A stretch of 13,802 nucleotides of DNA from an uncultured Terrimonas sp. (GTDB lineage Bacteria > Bacteroidota > Bacteroidia > Chitinophagales > Chitinophagaceae): assembly GCA_946886925.1 (NCBI GenBank), contig CAMPJQ010000018.1, forward strand, positions 1-13,802. Direction: 5' to 3'. The position numbers were made by a program, and so were the translations under genes. How positions within the stretch are numbered: the stretch's first letter is position 1; each line of letters starts with the position of its first letter. Positions 7,156 to 13,802 of this stretch are shown piece by piece. The notes beneath the pieces are model-generated. The model did not search any database, had not been told where the DNA came from, and saw nothing but the letters and a program-made list of their open reading frames with translations.

Positions 7156-9285
7156 TTATAGATTATACTTAATAAATGGAACAATCTGGGAAGATCGTCC
7201 CTGCATTGTTTTAATATAATACAACCCCGGCGATAAGTTCAAAATGTCCACACTAACAATTGTAAGGTTACTGGCATTTATCCATTTTACAACTGAACCG
7301 GTTATATTGACAACTGCTAAGGTGGAAATGCTGCTTTGAGCTGATATTTTTATAAATATTTTTTCCCGGGCAGGGTTAGGGTATACCATAAGAGCAGGCA
7401 GAACCGGTAAAACAATGTGTACTATATTAGAAAAATATGTTCTGCCATCTGCGTCAATGATCTTTAAACGATAGTAATTATTGCCGCCCGGGGGGTGTTT
7501 GTCACTGAGCGTATAATTAAAAGCAAGGATATGTTGCGCCTCAATAAGAGGTGAAACAGGAAAAAATAATGTTCCATCAGTGCTTCTTTCCACTATATAG
7601 CCTTTAGAATGAATTTCATCCGATGTTTTCCATTGCAGCATTACGCCGCCATTCATATCCCGGTAAGCTGTCCATTCTATTAATTGTATGGGCAGTGGAT
7701 TGTTGGGATAGGCGCCTGAACCCGCAAGGGTAAAACTGCCAAATTCATTTAATGTGTTGCTGGTTACGGATCCATTCGAGCCCGGTGTTCCTAAAATTCC
7801 AATCACGTTCATATCTGTCCATTGTGCTGCAGTGTACCGCGCTACTCTCAGTGCATTCATATCTGTTACACCGCCGCTGTTGGGGTCGTAATAGGTAAGT
7901 TCTACACTTCCGGTACCCGTTCCCGTAATATTCCAATATTCAATGTGGCTGATATGATGAATCCCTGCGCCCACAGCAGCGCCAATATCAAGATAGGGAT
8001 CGCTTCTTTTATATTCCGCGGTAAAATCGCCTGAGGCATTACGAATCAGTACGGGTCGCAGCTTACCATTCAATCCAACCGGGAAAGCAAAATCACTATT
8101 GTTCAATCCCTGTTTTTGAACCGGGCCTTGTATATAAGCATTGTCGCAACCAATATTTGGATAAGGCAAATTTGAATAATCGTGTGTGCAGCTTTCAAGA
8201 CTGGCTGTAGCGCTTAGGGTTAACAGGGCAGATGACGATGTTTGTATGATACCGTGTTGCATATTCAGTATACCGGTTACAGTTATATTTCGGTTTAACA
8301 GGGTAGTGGTATTATTGGTGGTGAGATTTTTAATGGTGATCGTTCCTGTACCTCCTCCGGAACCGATGGTTTGATTGGTGCCGAGCATTTGTACAGCACC
8401 GGGCATATTATCGCTGCCTATATTAATATAACTCGTGCCCTCACATATAATATCGCCATAAATATTAAAGTTACCAGTATGAGAGCCATTTGTATTGGGG
8501 TTAAATTCAAAAAAGCCGGAAAGCAGTCTTAAATCGTTTTGAATAATGCAATCCCTTGCGGAACCAATACCGCTAAAATTCATATTGCCATCTATATAGA
8601 AGTGGCCAAAGATTCTGCCAGCAAGTGATGAACCGGCACCATTTCTCTGGTATCTGTAAATACTGCCCGGGCTAAAAATAGTAACAGCATTTGGAGCAGC
8701 GGCTCCAAATGGGTTTCCTCCAGCTTTGTTGATATATTGAGATCCACTTTGAAATACTGTCGAATTCAAATTTGTTGTTCCAAAAGCATTTCCATCAAAC
8801 CCCGTATTAGCAGTGAAGGTAGCCCCGTTTTTAAATAACAGCGAATTTGCTGAAGCTGCTGTTAACCGGTGCGCCACATCAAAAAAATCTATACTTCCCC
8901 CCACCTCTCCTGCATATCCGCTGCCAATATTAAGTTCTATAATATTGTTTCCGCTAACATTTAATGCAGCGCCAGTCTCCACTGCAAAATGCGGAGCGGT
9001 TAAGGTTGCGTGGCCGATGCTGATAACGCTGGCAACTGTGGTATTGAGATTTACTACGGCATTGTTGTGCAGCCATAGTTTGCCAATACTTTCCATTGCA
9101 GGCATATTCGTAACGGTAGCATTTGAAGAAAATTCGAGAACATCATTTGTTGCGGGAGTAATTCGTGTTGGCGTCCAGTTAAGCGGCTCGGTCCAGGAGC
9201 CGGAACTTACATTCCAAACATAAGTTTGCTGTGCAAACAATAGCATTGGTGCTGCAAAGATGCAGGTTAACAGGTGTTTTTTCAT
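7156..9285 (-). CDS. secreted protein with T9SS type A C-terminal sorting domain
   Basis: This 709-residue protein starts with a clear signal peptide (MKKHLLTCIFAAPMLLFAQQ, cleavage expected around residue 18). A 'SGSWTEPLNWTPTRITPATNDVLEFSS' type segment follows, as in repeat-rich surface proteins. Residues about 60-540 are rich in G, N, S and T with alternating hydrophobics, suggesting a beta-helix or beta-sandwich stalk. A short fibronectin-like segment ending in GGNNYYRLKIIDADGRTYFSN precedes the sorting domain. The last 77 residues, from MVYPNPAREK (633) to the end, with NLSPGLYYIK, are a type A sorting domain recognised by the type IX secretion system, so the protein should be exported across the outer membrane and anchored or released. 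No catalytic domain is recognisable; adhesion or a structural role is a guess. It is transcribed alone, with its own terminator. Confidence 0.88.
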   Translation of the reverse strand: MKKHLLTCIFAAPMLLFAQQTYVWNVSSGSWTEPLNWTPTRITPATNDVLEFSSNATVTNMPAMESIGKLWLHNNAVVNLNTTVASVISIGHATLTAPHFAVETGAALNVSGNNIIELNIGSGYAGEVGGSIDFFDVAHRLTAASANSLLFKNGATFTANTGFDGNAFGTTNLNSTVFQSGSQYINKAGGNPFGAAAPNAVTIFSPGSIYRYQRNGAGSSLAGRIFGHFYIDGNMNFSGIGSARDCIIQNDLRLLSGFFEFNPNTNGSHTGNFNIYGDIICEGTSYINIGSDNMPGAVQMLGTNQTIGSGGGTGTITIKNLTTNNTTTLLNRNITVTGILNMQHGIIQTSSSALLTLSATASLESCTHDYSNLPYPNIGCDNAYIQGPVQKQGLNNSDFAFPVGLNGKLRPVLIRNASGDFTAEYKRSDPYLDIGAAVGAGIHHISHIEYWNITGTGTGSVELTYYDPNSGGVTDMNALRVARYTAAQWTDMNVIGILGTPGSNGSVTSNTLNEFGSFTLAGSGAYPNNPLPIQLIEWTAYRDMNGGVMLQWKTSDEIHSKGYIVERSTDGTLFFPVSPLIEAQHILAFNYTLSDKHPPGGNNYYRLKIIDADGRTYFSNIVHIVLPVLPALMVYPNPAREKIFIKISAQSSISTLAVVNITGSVVKWINASNLTIVSVDILNLSPGLYYIKTMQGRSSQIVPFIKYNL

Positions 9286-9385
9286 TTTATTCCATTTTTT
9301 ATGTGATGATTAGCAACACACAGGAATTGAACTTTACGGTCAGCATTTGAAAATTAAGAAAAATTTTGAATACATATTTAATAAT

Positions 9386-9418
9386 TTTCAGGCTTGTCAA
9401 TACACAATTGTATTTTTG
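9386..9418 (+). promoter_or_regulatory. probable promoter of gldF-gldG
   Basis: TATTTTTG at 9411-9418 is an exact match to the Bacteroidota -7 consensus TAnnTTTG. TTTC at 9386-9389, one mismatch from the -33 TTTG, lies 21 bp upstream. Transcription would start near 9425, leaving a leader of about 80 nt that contains both palindromes before the gldF ATG at 9506. Confidence 0.5.
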
Positions 9419-9423
9419 AACCC

Positions 9424-9477
9424 GCCTGAATGACTCAAGTCGGGCAGGCCCGCCTGAATGACTTTAGTAAGACAGGC
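9424..9477. repeat. two adjacent 26-bp imperfect palindromes (REP-like)
   Basis: Copy 1 (9424-9449) reads GCCTG-AAT-GACT-CA-AGTC-GGG-CAGGC, and copy 2 (9452-9477) reads GCCTG-AATGACT-TT-AGTAAGA-CAGGC. They share the first 12 bases and the terminal CAGGC, and repeat with a 28-bp period. Each can fold into a hairpin, copy 1 better than copy 2. They are GC-richer than the AT-rich surrounding spacer and sit between the presumed promoter and the start codon of gldF. No other copy was noticed in the window. They could be dispersed REP-type elements or a leader structure. Confidence 0.8.
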
Positions 9478-9505
9478 CTTTCCATCATCCAGAATAAACT
9501 ATTTC

Positions 9506-10225
9506 ATGTTTGCAATTTGTAAAAAAGAGCTCAGGCAGTTTTTTAGTAGTTTAACCGGGTATTTGGCCATCATTATTTTTTTGTTGCTCAGCAGTCTTTT
9601 CCTGTTTGTGTTTCCGGACACCAACCTGTTTGATTATGGTTATGCCACACTGGACTCCTTTTTTGAACTGGCACCGTGGGTATTGCTCCTGCTCATTCCT
9701 GCCATTACGATGCGCAGTTTTGCAGATGAATTTAAATCCGGTACCTACGAAATACTGGTAACCCGCCCACTCAGCAAATGGCAGATCATCGGGGGAAAAT
9801 ATTTTGCAAGTCTTATCATCGTTGCCATAGCCCTGCTGCCAACATTCATTTATGTTTTAACCATCAAAAATCTCTCAACCGGGGGTGTTGACAGTGGCGG
9901 CATAACGGGTTCTTATATAGGACTTATTTTTTTGTCGGCAGCTTTTACTGCCATTGGTATTTGCTGCAGCAGTTTTACCAATAATGCGGTTGTGGCTTTT
10001 TTATCAAGCGCTTTTGCATGCTTTATTTTATACAACGGGTTTGGTGCTATCAGCGGTATTCCATCATTGCAGGGCAGTTGGGATTATGTGATAGAAATGA
10101 TTGGTATTGATTTTCATTACCGCAGCCTGAGCCGCGGAGCGGTTGACAGCCGGGATATGATTTATTTCCTGAGCATTATTATTTTGTTTTTGTTTATCAC
10201 CCGAAAAAAATTAATGAGCAGGTAG
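9506..10225 (+). CDS. gldF: gliding motility-associated ABC transporter permease GldF
   Basis: This 239-residue polytopic membrane protein is the permease of the GldA-GldF-GldG ABC transporter, needed for gliding in Flavobacterium johnsoniae. It starts MFAICKKELRQFF, followed by a first membrane segment at 19-36 and a second at about 55-70. The conserved ABC-2-type loop RSFADEFKSGTYEIL is at 70-84, and further hydrophobic segments run to a short basic tail (TRKKLMSR). The length is typical of the family. I placed the start at the ATG at 9506 because the upstream in-frame ATG at 9458 lies inside the second palindrome and would add 16 residues unlike the family. gldG begins 7 bp after its stop. 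The ATPase gene gldA is not in the window; it is commonly unlinked. Confidence 0.93.
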   Translation: MFAICKKELRQFFSSLTGYLAIIIFLLLSSLFLFVFPDTNLFDYGYATLDSFFELAPWVLLLLIPAITMRSFADEFKSGTYEILVTRPLSKWQIIGGKYFASLIIVAIALLPTFIYVLTIKNLSTGGVDSGGITGSYIGLIFLSAAFTAIGICCSSFTNNAVVAFLSSAFACFILYNGFGAISGIPSLQGSWDYVIEMIGIDFHYRSLSRGAVDSRDMIYFLSIIILFLFITRKKLMSR

Positions 10226-10232
10226 TTATATC

Positions 10233-11939
10233 ATGAAAAAAAATTTGCAATCCCCGTATAGCTGGATATTTGTTATTGCAGGATTGGTGCTTGTTAACTG
10301 GATAGCATCGCAATGGCATGGACGGATAGACCTTACGGCAGAAAAAAGATATACCATTTCGCCTGCCACGCGGACACTGCTACAGTCGTTGGATGAGCCT
10401 GTAACCATTACTGTTTTGTTAGATGGCGATCTGCCTGCAGGATTTAAGAAACTTGCCGGCAGCACGCGTGATATGCTGCAGGAGTTTAGGGAAATCAGCG
10501 GCAATAATATCCAGTTTTTTTTCCGGCAGCCGGGGCAGGGCATGAATGATACATTAAAGGCGGACCTGATAGATTCCCTGCACAGCATGGGCATCAATCC
10601 AACTAACGTACGGGCACGAACGAAGGAAGGGGAAGGAGAGGAACAGCGGCTGGTATACCCCGGTATTATTTTTGAATACAAAGACAGGGTATCGGGCACC
10701 GACCTGTTGCAGGGACAAAGTTCTGTTGATGGCATTAACTCTCTGAACAATGCGGAAGCCTTATTGGAATACAAGCTGGCCAGCGCTATTGATAAAATAA
10801 GGCGTGATAAGGTTCCGGTGGTGGCTTATCTTACCGGCAACGGTCAGCCGCAGAGCTATGAAGTGTATGACCTGATAGAAAAAGCGTTAAAACCCAATTA
10901 CGGATTCAGCATTTTGCCAATTGATAGCGTACCGGTTATACCGGATGTATTTGATGCATTGCTGATCGTGAAGCCACTTACAGGATTTGATGAAGCACAA
11001 AAATTGAAGATTGACCAGTACATCATGCAGGGTGGCAAAGTAATATGGATGATCGATAAGCTGTACGCCAGCTTAGACAGTTTGCAGCGCAACCAGGGAA
11101 GTTTTATAGCGTTTGAAATGGGCTTGAACCTTGATGACCTGTTGTTTAAATACGGCGTACGCATCAATCCCGATTTGGTGCAGGATCTCAACTGTACACA
11201 AATTCCACTGGCCGTAGGATCAATGGGCGACAGACCTCAGATGCAGTTGATGCCCTGGGTATATTTTCCATTATTATCTGCAGCCAATAATAATCCTATC
11301 TCTAAAAACTTAGATTATGTACTCTCGCAGTTTCCGCAGTCTATAGATACGGTTAAAGCCGAAGGAATAAAAAAAACCATATTGCTGGCAAGTTCAGTCA
11401 ATGCCCGGATATTGAATACACCTGCAAAAGTGGAGTTAAACAGTGTAAAAAACGAAGAGGATCTCCAAACGTTCACAAAGATCCACATCCCGGTTGCAGT
11501 ATTGCTCGAAGGTAAATTCAGTTCCCTGTTTACCAACCGCATTTCTTCGGTTGCAAAAGACAGTTTATCCAATCTGTATAAATCGCCCTTTCGCCCATCG
11601 GTTGACAGCAGCAATAAGATGATCGTAGTATCGGACGGCGATTTGGTAACCAATTTTGTTTCGCAGGAAAAAGGGCCTTTGCAAATGGGTGAAAATCCGT
11701 TTACACATTACCAGTATGCTAATAAAGCGTTCTTCCTCAATTGCATGGAATACTTAGTGGGTAATCCCGGCATATTAGAAACCAGGGGTAAAGATTACAC
11801 GCTCCGGCTTCTGGATAAAAAGAAGGTGGATGAAAGTGGATCTTTTTGGCAGATGCTTAATATTGTGCTGCCTGTTATTTTGGTGATATTGTTTGGGTTG
11901 ATATATACCGCTGTTAATAAAAGGAGGTACCAGAAGTGA
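10233..11939 (+). CDS. gldG: gliding motility-associated ABC transporter auxiliary protein GldG
   Basis: This 568-residue protein has one N-terminal membrane segment (about 12-26), a large periplasmic ABC-transporter auxiliary domain and a second membrane helix near the C-terminus (MLNIVLPVILVILFGLIYTA), followed by a basic tail (NKRRYQK). This is the topology and length of GldG. Recognisable blocks are RIDLTAEKRYTISPAT at 31-46, RARTKEGEGEEQRLVYPGI in the first third and GGKVIWMIDKL in the middle. It is thought to act with GldF and GldA. It directly follows gldF by 7 bp and forms one transcript with it. Its TGA stop (11937-11939) lies inside the first copy of a short direct repeat that fills the following spacer. 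Confidence 0.94.
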   Translation: MKKNLQSPYSWIFVIAGLVLVNWIASQWHGRIDLTAEKRYTISPATRTLLQSLDEPVTITVLLDGDLPAGFKKLAGSTRDMLQEFREISGNNIQFFFRQPGQGMNDTLKADLIDSLHSMGINPTNVRARTKEGEGEEQRLVYPGIIFEYKDRVSGTDLLQGQSSVDGINSLNNAEALLEYKLASAIDKIRRDKVPVVAYLTGNGQPQSYEVYDLIEKALKPNYGFSILPIDSVPVIPDVFDALLIVKPLTGFDEAQKLKIDQYIMQGGKVIWMIDKLYASLDSLQRNQGSFIAFEMGLNLDDLLFKYGVRINPDLVQDLNCTQIPLAVGSMGDRPQMQLMPWVYFPLLSAANNNPISKNLDYVLSQFPQSIDTVKAEGIKKTILLASSVNARILNTPAKVELNSVKNEEDLQTFTKIHIPVAVLLEGKFSSLFTNRISSVAKDSLSNLYKSPFRPSVDSSNKMIVVSDGDLVTNFVSQEKGPLQMGENPFTHYQYANKAFFLNCMEYLVGNPGILETRGKDYTLRLLDKKKVDESGSFWQMLNIVLPVILVILFGLIYTAVNKRRYQK

Positions 11940-11980
11940 GTGGCATGTAGGAAGTGGTAGGTCGTAAGTGGTGAGTGGCA
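11936..11980. repeat. short degenerate GTGAGTGGCA / AAGTGGTAG repeats
   Basis: GTGAGTGGCA occurs exactly at 11936-11945 and 11971-11980, and AAGTGGTAG (11952-11960) and AAGTGGTGA (11966-11974) are related to each other. The purine- and GT-rich stretch has a loose 10-15 bp period. The first copy overlaps the stop codon of gldG. It appears to be non-coding simple-repeat spacer. Confidence 0.6.
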
Positions 11981-12172
11981 CATCCAATGACACGCAAAAT
12001 GCGAAAACGGAAATCCTAAATTCGAAGCGAAATGCAACCACAAACTATAAACTGCAAATTAAAAAATCTGCAACGAAATTTATCACCATAAATGCATAGC
12101 AGTATAGCCCTCCTTAGGTCGGATATCGACTGAAGATGTTCTCAGATCAGAAATCCCAAATCCCAAATCTTT
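11981..12172. other. convergent intergenic spacer without recognised gene or terminator
   Basis: AT-rich spacer between the converging gldG and serine-hydrolase genes. It holds phrase-like A-rich segments (AAATCCTAAATTCGAAGCGAAA near 12005-12030) and a tandem AAATCCC-AAATCCC-AAATC at 12151-12169. I see no clear hairpin plus T tract in either direction and no tRNA-like structure. Confidence 0.55.
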
Positions 12173-13802
12173 TTACTTCTCCGTTGTTGTAATCGCTTTA
12201 TATATCGCATCCTGTATATTGGTTCTGGTATTTAACCGGTACAGCTTTACATTGGTTCCGCCTTCGGGGTTAACGCGATTGCTCAGGAAAATAAAAGTAA
12301 GGTTGTACTTCGGATCTACCCATACGCAGGTACCTGTATAGCCAGTATGGCCAAAAGTTAACGGGGAAGCATACCTGCAGGGATATGGATTTTCGCTGAT
12401 GCCGTTATCTTTTTCTGGTTTGTCGAAACCGAGGGCGCGTCTGCTTATTTTGCTGCTATACGCCGTAAATAATTTGATGGTTTCGGGTGAAAAGAAATAA
12501 TATCCATTGAACTTTCCTCCGTCCAGCAGCATCTGCATCAACACTGCCAGATCGTAAGCATCGCTGAATAAGCCGGCATGACCCGCTATTCCACCAAACA
12601 TGGCAGAGCCCGGATCGTGCACAGTGCCGCGTAAGAGTTGCCTGCGGAATATCTTTTCATTTTCAGTTGGCGGAATACGTTCCTCAGGAAATCTTTGCAA
12701 TGGCAAAAAGCCGGTAGTAGTCAATCCTAATTTCCGGTAAAATTCTTTGTATACATATTCATTTAATGGCATACCGCTGATGGCTTCTACTATCTTTCCC
12801 AAAAAAATAAAATCATTATCGCTGTAAATATATTTATTGCGTGGCCCCACCGGGCTTTCGAGTATTCTTTTGTAAACTGTATCTTCCCAGCTATTGCGCA
12901 TATACATGGTATCGGCAACCTTAATATGGTATTGCGCCGTTTGTTCCTTACTGTAAAATCCTTCAAAAGGAATACCTGTGGAAGAATCAATCGTTTCACG
13001 GTAAAAAGGAATAAAAGCTTTTAACCCTGCCTGGTGCAGCAGTATATCATCAATTTTTAATTTTTCTTTATTGGTTCCTTTTACCCAGGGCAGGTAATCG
13101 CCCAATGTTTTATTCAGATCCAGTTTCCCCTGGTCATATAGCTTCATTACCGACAGGGTAGTGGCGCATATTTTAGTTACCGAGGCCAGGTCGTAAATGC
13201 TTTCTAAATTTACTTTTTCCGTGCTGTCGTAAGTATAATAGCCATATGCTTTATGAAAAACGATTTTGCCGTCTTTTACAGCCATTACGGCCATGCCGGG
13301 AGCGGCGTGTTGCTGAATGGCCTGGGCGGCTAAAGAATCTATTATTTTAAATTTTTCTGCGTTCATATCCACGTCAGCCGCATAGCTAACAGGGGTTGCA
13401 ATGGTTTGGATACCTGTTCCCGATGGAAATGCTTCGCAAATGGTAACGGGTAATTTGCCTTTTGTAATAATGGCTCCTTTTAATATATCCGCGGCTGCAT
13501 CATGGGTGATGGCATCATCATCATAGCAGGCAATAATATTTTTAGCATCGCAGAAATTTTTAATGGCATATGGATTGCCGAAAACAAAAGTGATGGATTT
13601 TTTAAGTTGCTGCACTTCTTTCAGTAACTGCAGGGCGGAGGGGCTTATGCCAAAATTGCCTGCCGGAAACCGGTTGTAGTGATGGATGCCAATAACCACC
13701 ACATCGTAACGGATTTGAAGCTGGGCAGCAAGGGTTGGTATGCGCGATGCATCTTCTTTGTAGTTAAAATAATAAACGTCTGCATTGTAATTGCCCCTCA
13801 TG
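12173..13802 (-). CDS. GH3 C-terminal domain fused to a class C beta-lactamase-family serine hydrolase (partial, 5' end beyond window)
   Basis: At least 542 residues are visible, and the reading frame is cut by the right edge. The Met at the edge is probably internal, so the coding region continues. Visible residues 1 to about 130 resemble the C-terminal domain of family 3 glycoside hydrolases, ending in the typical GKLPVTICEAFPSGTG. The catalytic GH3 barrel would be encoded beyond 13802. Residues about 150-540 form a beta-lactamase-family (PF00144) serine hydrolase: SVTK at 207-210 gives the nucleophile Ser207 and Lys210, YSD at 326-328 is the second motif (YxN type, with Asp at the third position), and HTG at 485-487 is the third. 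Such GH3-serine hydrolase fusions of roughly 1000 residues occur in Bacteroidota and are thought to be exported and to act on cell-wall-type glycans or peptides. The substrate is unknown. Confidence 0.88.
   Translation of the reverse strand, partial: MRGNYNADVYYFNYKEDASRIPTLAAQLQIRYDVVVIGIHHYNRFPAGNFGISPSALQLLKEVQQLKKSITFVFGNPYAIKNFCDAKNIIACYDDDAITHDAAADILKGAIITKGKLPVTICEAFPSGTGIQTIATPVSYAADVDMNAEKFKIIDSLAAQAIQQHAAPGMAVMAVKDGKIVFHKAYGYYTYDSTEKVNLESIYDLASVTKICATTLSVMKLYDQGKLDLNKTLGDYLPWVKGTNKEKLKIDDILLHQAGLKAFIPFYRETIDSSTGIPFEGFYSKEQTAQYHIKVADTMYMRNSWEDTVYKRILESPVGPRNKYIYSDNDFIFLGKIVEAISGMPLNEYVYKEFYRKLGLTTTGFLPLQRFPEERIPPTENEKIFRRQLLRGTVHDPGSAMFGGIAGHAGLFSDAYDLAVLMQMLLDGGKFNGYYFFSPETIKLFTAYSSKISRRALGFDKPEKDNGISENPYPCRYASPLTFGHTGYTGTCVWVDPKYNLTFIFLSNRVNPEGGTNVKLYRLNTRTNIQDAIYKAITTTEK

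Noticed and set aside
8813..9223. A 136-codon plus-strand frame inside the T9SS-cargo gene
   Set aside because: It is antisense to a gene with a signal peptide, sorting domain and terminator; the predicted peptide is a low-information hydrophobic sequence with no independent promoter.
9424..9477. Possible start of a CRISPR array
   Set aside because: There are only two units, they are separated by 2 bp rather than by unique spacers, and there are no cas genes nearby.
9458..9505. Upstream in-frame ATG for gldF at 9458
   Set aside because: This ATG is part of the second palindrome, and the extra 16 residues do not resemble a GldF N-terminus; MFAICKKEL at 9506 fits the family.
10226..10774. A 182-codon open frame on the minus strand
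   Set aside because: It lies wholly antisense to gldG, has a Ser/Pro/Arg/Cys-rich composition without any family resemblance, and gldG is well supported.

Overview
The window looks like chromosomal DNA from a Bacteroidota bacterium, most likely of the Chitinophagaceae or a close family. The lineage-specific markers are a gldF-gldG gliding pair, a secreted protein ending in a type IX secretion (T9SS) type A sorting domain, a DUF4783-like small protein, a GH3/serine-hydrolase fusion, TAnnTTTG-type -7 boxes and the near absence of Shine-Dalgarno sequences. The family placement is an inference from gene style, not from a marker-gene comparison.

Layout, left to right. (1) Positions 1-764: a short exported DUF4783-like protein (+), followed by a weak terminator and a TAnnTTTG promoter box. 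(2) 765-2498: an FAD-dependent GMC oxidoreductase (+), with no small or cytochrome partner beside it. (3) 2510-7048: a compact minus-strand operon for hexuronate use. In transcription order it is KDG kinase (kdgK), KDPG aldolase (eda), glucuronate isomerase (uxaC) and a hexuronate-type MFS transporter (exuT-like). Its last gene ends only 11 bp from the stop codon of the convergent GMC gene. (4) About 7104-7136: a clear intrinsic terminator belonging to the next minus-strand gene. (5) 7156-9285: a 709-residue secreted protein with a T9SS sorting domain (-). (6) 9286-9505: a divergent intergenic region holding a good -7 box and two adjacent 26-bp imperfect palindromes in the presumed gldF leader. 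(7) 9506-11939: gldF and gldG (+), the membrane and auxiliary subunits of the gliding-associated ABC transporter. (8) 11940-12172: a convergent intergenic region with short degenerate repeats. (9) 12173 to the right edge: the C-terminal part of a GH3-beta-lactamase-family fusion protein (-), cut by the window end.

How the genes work together. ExuT would import glucuronate or galacturonate, and UxaC would isomerise it to fructuronate or tagaturonate. After reduction and dehydration to 2-keto-3-deoxygluconate (KDG), KdgK and Eda would give pyruvate and glyceraldehyde-3-phosphate. The reductase and dehydratase steps (UxuB/UxaB and UxuA/UxaA) and any regulator are not in the window. GldF and GldG belong to the gliding system, which is mechanistically tied to T9SS. 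The neighbouring T9SS cargo gene is divergently transcribed, and its adjacency may be coincidental.

I do not see convincing evidence for an undescribed multi-gene system. The most unusual signals are the twin palindromes in the gldF leader, the incomplete hexuronate pathway, and the orphan GMC enzyme with a cysteine cluster. No tRNA, rRNA, insertion sequence or CRISPR array was recognised.
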